Assembly: GCA_022768245.1 (NCBI GenBank)
Contig: JALEMR010000082.1
Coordinates: 1 to 40,485, forward strand
Direction of reading: 5' to 3'
Length of the DNA: 40,485 nucleotides
Source: Oscillospiraceae bacterium
GTDB lineage: Bacteria > Bacillota > Clostridia > Oscillospirales > Ruminococcaceae
Shown here: piece after piece, positions 38,134-40,485 of the stretch
How positions within the stretch are numbered: the first letter of the stretch is position 1
How the letters are laid out: each line of letters begins with the position of its first letter
Notes under the pieces: generated by a model
The model's input: the letters and a program-made list of their open reading frames with translations, nothing else
Database searches by the model: none
Told to the model about the DNA's origin: nothing
Position numbers and translations under genes: made by a program

Positions 38134-40446
38134 CTAACCCTCGTCCTTTACCGTGAAGTATACCTCCACAACTGTGCCCTTCGGTACAACATCTCCGTAA
38201 TAATAGCTCTGCGAGCTCGCTATCGCACCCGAGTGATTCGCTGCGCCGCCGTCTCCTACCTTGAAGTTCAGGTCAGCCTGCGCAAGCAGCAGATTTACGT
38301 CCGATACCGAGTATCCCAGTACATTGGGTACTGTTGTGTATTCCGTCTCGTAATCCTCGTCGGTGTAGAGTATCACTCTTCCCTCACGGGGAACAGATGA
38401 GCCTCTTGCGGGCATCTGCGATACTACGCTGTTTCCGCTGCCGATAATTACCGATGAGAGACCTAATTCCGTCAGGGTCTCCTCCGCCTTTTCGACGGAC
38501 TGTCCCTCTACCGACGGAACGGTTACGTCCATTGCGGCAAGCTCCTCCTCGGAATATTCGGGATAGTATCCCATGTAGGGGAGCGCTTCCTTGAATATAT
38601 TGGTGACAACGGGACACGCAGTAACGCTTCCGTAATAGATATGGCTTCCGTTTGCGTCCAGTCCCAGCGGCTCGTCTACCATGACAAGCAGGATTATCTC
38701 GGGATCGTCCGCAGGGAAAAATCCGCAGTATGATGAAGCGTACAGGTCCTCTCTGCCGCGTTTGTTGTTTTCGTCCTGCTTCTGAGCGGTACCCGACTTT
38801 CCGCCGATTCGGTAGCCCTTGATGTATGCGTTTCCGCCGCCGTTTCCGCTGACTACGTTTTCGAGGACTGTCCTCATCTCGGCGGAGGTCTCCTCGGAGA
38901 TGACCTGTCTGATTATTTTGGTCTCCTCGGTCTTGACGACGTTTCCGTTGGAATCGACTATCTTTTCAACAACATGGGGCTGAACAAGATATCCGCCGTT
39001 GATAACAGCCGCATAAGCGGTTATCATCTGAATGGGGGTTATCTTGTTGGTCTGACCGAAGGAGCTGGATGCCAGCTCAACAGGTCCCATATTTTCCGCA
39101 GGAACATAGATACTGTCCACCTCGCCGGGGAGGTCTATGCCTGTTTTCTCGGTAAAGCCGAATGCCTTGAAATACTCGCAGAATTTAGTTCCGCCCATAG
39201 CCTGACCCACCTGAATGAAGAAGGGGTTGCAGGAAACGGTCATGGCGCGCTGGAAATCGAGGGGTCCGTGAGAGCCTGCCGACCAGCAGTGGAAATCCGT
39301 GTCAATAACGGTATAGGTATGATTGCAGGAGAATACAGTGTTGAGATTTACCGCCTTTTCCTCCAGAGCCGCCGTGCCCGTGATGACCTTGAAAACGGAG
39401 CCGGGATAATAGGTCTCGGAGATAGCCTTGTTCTTCCACTGCTTTTCGCGGAGGGCGGCATAGGTCTCATCGTAGAGGTCCTGATCGTCTATTTCCGCGA
39501 GGGTGTTCCTGTCCTTGTAGTAGTATATGGAGTTTCTGTCGTTGAGGTCAAAGCCGGGAGTCGTTGCCATTGCAAGGATAGCTCCCGTTTTAGCGTTCAT
39601 CATAATGCCGCAGGCTCTGTTCTCCACGCCGTAATCCTCGATAGCCGCGTTGAGGTTGTTTTCGAGGAAATATTGCAGATTCATGTCAAGAGTCAGATAT
39701 ATGGAGCTTCCGTCCTTAGCGGAATAGTTCTTGTCGTTTTTGTAGGGCATCTCGTCGCCGTTGGCGTCGGTAGCGGTGATATTCTTTCCGTCCACGCCTG
39801 CGAGGTAGTCGTTATAGTAAGCCTCAACGCCGTAAACTCCGTCACCGTCGTAGTTTGTAAACCCGATGACAGCCGCCGCCTGATCGCCCTGAGGATAATA
39901 TCTCTTAGTATCCTGATTGGTGAAGATGACCTTCGATTCCAGCTCCTGCTCGTTCATTTCGGCGAGTATCTCGTCCGCCACGGGCTTTTCTATCTTATCG
40001 GCGACCTTGAGCCACTGGGAATCGGGATTATCCTCGATAGCCTTTTCCAGCTTTTCAAGGAAGGAGTCGTATTCAACATCGGGGATATTGTCGCTGAGTA
40101 TCTTTGCCACAGCCTGTTTCTGTCTGGTCTGTTCGGCAGGGTCCTCGATATCCGCCAACTTTATGGGCGCAACGGCGATAGTATACACGGTAGCCGACTG
40201 TGCCAGTATCTTTCCCGTAGAGTCGTAGATACTGCCTCGGTTCGCCTTGATAACGTTGCTTCTGAACTGATTTTCGTTGGCGAGAACCTCATATTTAGCA
40301 TTGTCAATTATTGAGATACTAAACAGCGTAAACACGATATATGCGATAAAAATAACAAGCACAACGCATATAAGGAGCATACGTCTGCGCATCTGTCCGT
40401 CGGGCCGATGATTGTCTTTTTTTCTTGACTTTGCATTATTGCTCAT
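38134..40446 (-). CDS. class B penicillin-binding protein with two PASTA domains (FtsI/SpoVD type)
   Basis: A 770-residue transpeptidase that cross-links peptidoglycan on the outer side of the membrane. It has a basic cytoplasmic tail, one transmembrane helix (about 22-46) and a PBP dimerisation domain beginning with RGSIYDSTGKILA. Catalytic motifs are S350-VF-K353 (in YYPGSVFK), S405-C-N407 and K550-S-G-T. Two C-terminal PASTA repeats cover about 650-710 (VTVPSVEGQSVEKAEETL) and 715-770 (TTVPNVLGYSVSDVNLLL). PASTA-bearing class B PBPs are PBP2x/PbpB-like or SpoVD-like; the setting in a dcw cluster is compatible with either. It starts at an ATG preceded by AGGAAAG and is the first gene of this cluster within the window. 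Confidence 0.93.
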   Translation of the reverse strand: MSNNAKSRKKDNHRPDGQMRRRMLLICVVLVIFIAYIVFTLFSISIIDNAKYEVLANENQFRSNVIKANRGSIYDSTGKILAQSATVYTIAVAPIKLADIEDPAEQTRQKQAVAKILSDNIPDVEYDSFLEKLEKAIEDNPDSQWLKVADKIEKPVADEILAEMNEQELESKVIFTNQDTKRYYPQGDQAAAVIGFTNYDGDGVYGVEAYYNDYLAGVDGKNITATDANGDEMPYKNDKNYSAKDGSSIYLTLDMNLQYFLENNLNAAIEDYGVENRACGIMMNAKTGAILAMATTPGFDLNDRNSIYYYKDRNTLAEIDDQDLYDETYAALREKQWKNKAISETYYPGSVFKVITGTAALEEKAVNLNTVFSCNHTYTVIDTDFHCWSAGSHGPLDFQRAMTVSCNPFFIQVGQAMGGTKFCEYFKAFGFTEKTGIDLPGEVDSIYVPAENMGPVELASSSFGQTNKITPIQMITAYAAVINGGYLVQPHVVEKIVDSNGNVVKTEETKIIRQVISEETSAEMRTVLENVVSGNGGGNAYIKGYRIGGKSGTAQKQDENNKRGREDLYASSYCGFFPADDPEIILLVMVDEPLGLDANGSHIYYGSVTACPVVTNIFKEALPYMGYYPEYSEEELAAMDVTVPSVEGQSVEKAEETLTELGLSSVIIGSGNSVVSQMPARGSSVPREGRVILYTDEDYETEYTTVPNVLGYSVSDVNLLLAQADLNFKVGDGGAANHSGAIASSQSYYYGDVVPKGTVVEVYFTVKDEG

Positions 40447-40485
40447 AGATCTTTCCTTTCCGGCGATCAGCCATTAGCTATTAGC

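Noticed and set aside
38974-40314. Plus-strand frame of 446 residues
   Set aside because: Opposite the PBP gene; Val/Leu/Gly-rich but no signal, domain or ribosome site.

Overview
The window looks like chromosomal DNA from a Gram-positive member of the Clostridia, most likely a motile Oscillospiraceae/Ruminococcus-type bacterium. This is inferred from the Firmicute flagellar gene set (FliY instead of FliN, FlhO/FlhP rod proteins, FlbD, the TIGR02530 protein, CheC and CheD, FliA/SigD at the operon end), the lack of outer-membrane ring genes, a MurE with the DNPR motif typical of meso-diaminopimelate peptidoglycan, and lipoprotein and deacetylase genes typical of this group. Almost everything is read from the minus strand; only two small genes near the left end (2840-3663) are on the plus strand.

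Layout from left to right: RNase P RNA (1 to about 340, running off the left edge); a PrsA/SurA-like lipoprotein; a membrane-anchored polysaccharide deacetylase; a divergent pair encoding a DUF3783 protein and a GNAT acetyltransferase; then a flagellar/chemotaxis cluster of about 27 kb transcribed right to left from about 30970 to 3870. In transcription order it holds flgB, flgC, fliE, fliF, fliG, fliH, fliI, fliJ, fliK, flgD, a TIGR02530 gene, flgE, a double flbD, motA, motB, fliM, fliY, cheY, fliO, fliP, fliQ, fliR, flhB, flhA, a repeat-filled gap, fliA, flhO, flhP, cheC and cheD. It thus encodes rod, MS ring, switch, export gate, export ATPase, hook, stator, the late sigma factor and the CheY-P phosphatase/deamidase branch of chemotaxis. 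FliL, FlhF, FlhG, CheA, CheW and CheB are not present here. To the right of a clear terminator lies part of a division/cell-wall (dcw) cluster, also on the minus strand: a class B penicillin-binding protein with PASTA domains, a second copy of the repeat, a fused murE-murF, a MraY-like gene, ftsW and murG. murD is absent.

The most unusual items are: (1) a structured intergenic repeat of about 350-400 bp present twice in the same orientation, once in the flhA-fliA gap and once in the pbp-murE gap, sharing an identical 78-bp three-hairpin core while the 5' half keeps its stems but changes sequence; (2) a MraY homologue at the canonical dcw position in which every recognisable catalytic motif has been replaced, so it looks like a pseudoenzyme; (3) a MurE-MurF single-chain fusion; (4) an internally duplicated FlbD; (5) a FliY whose CheY-binding-type motif has moved into the interdomain linker and been duplicated; (6) a FlgD with a 400-residue C-terminal extension.

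Regulation visible in the sequence: sigma-A-type promoters upstream of flgB, motB, flhO and the lipoprotein gene; a candidate sigma-28 site just upstream of the flhO sigma-A promoter; a strong plus-strand promoter at 3730-3758 that points antisense into the cheD end of the operon; and several intercistronic hairpins. No tRNA, CRISPR array, transposase or prophage gene was recognised.
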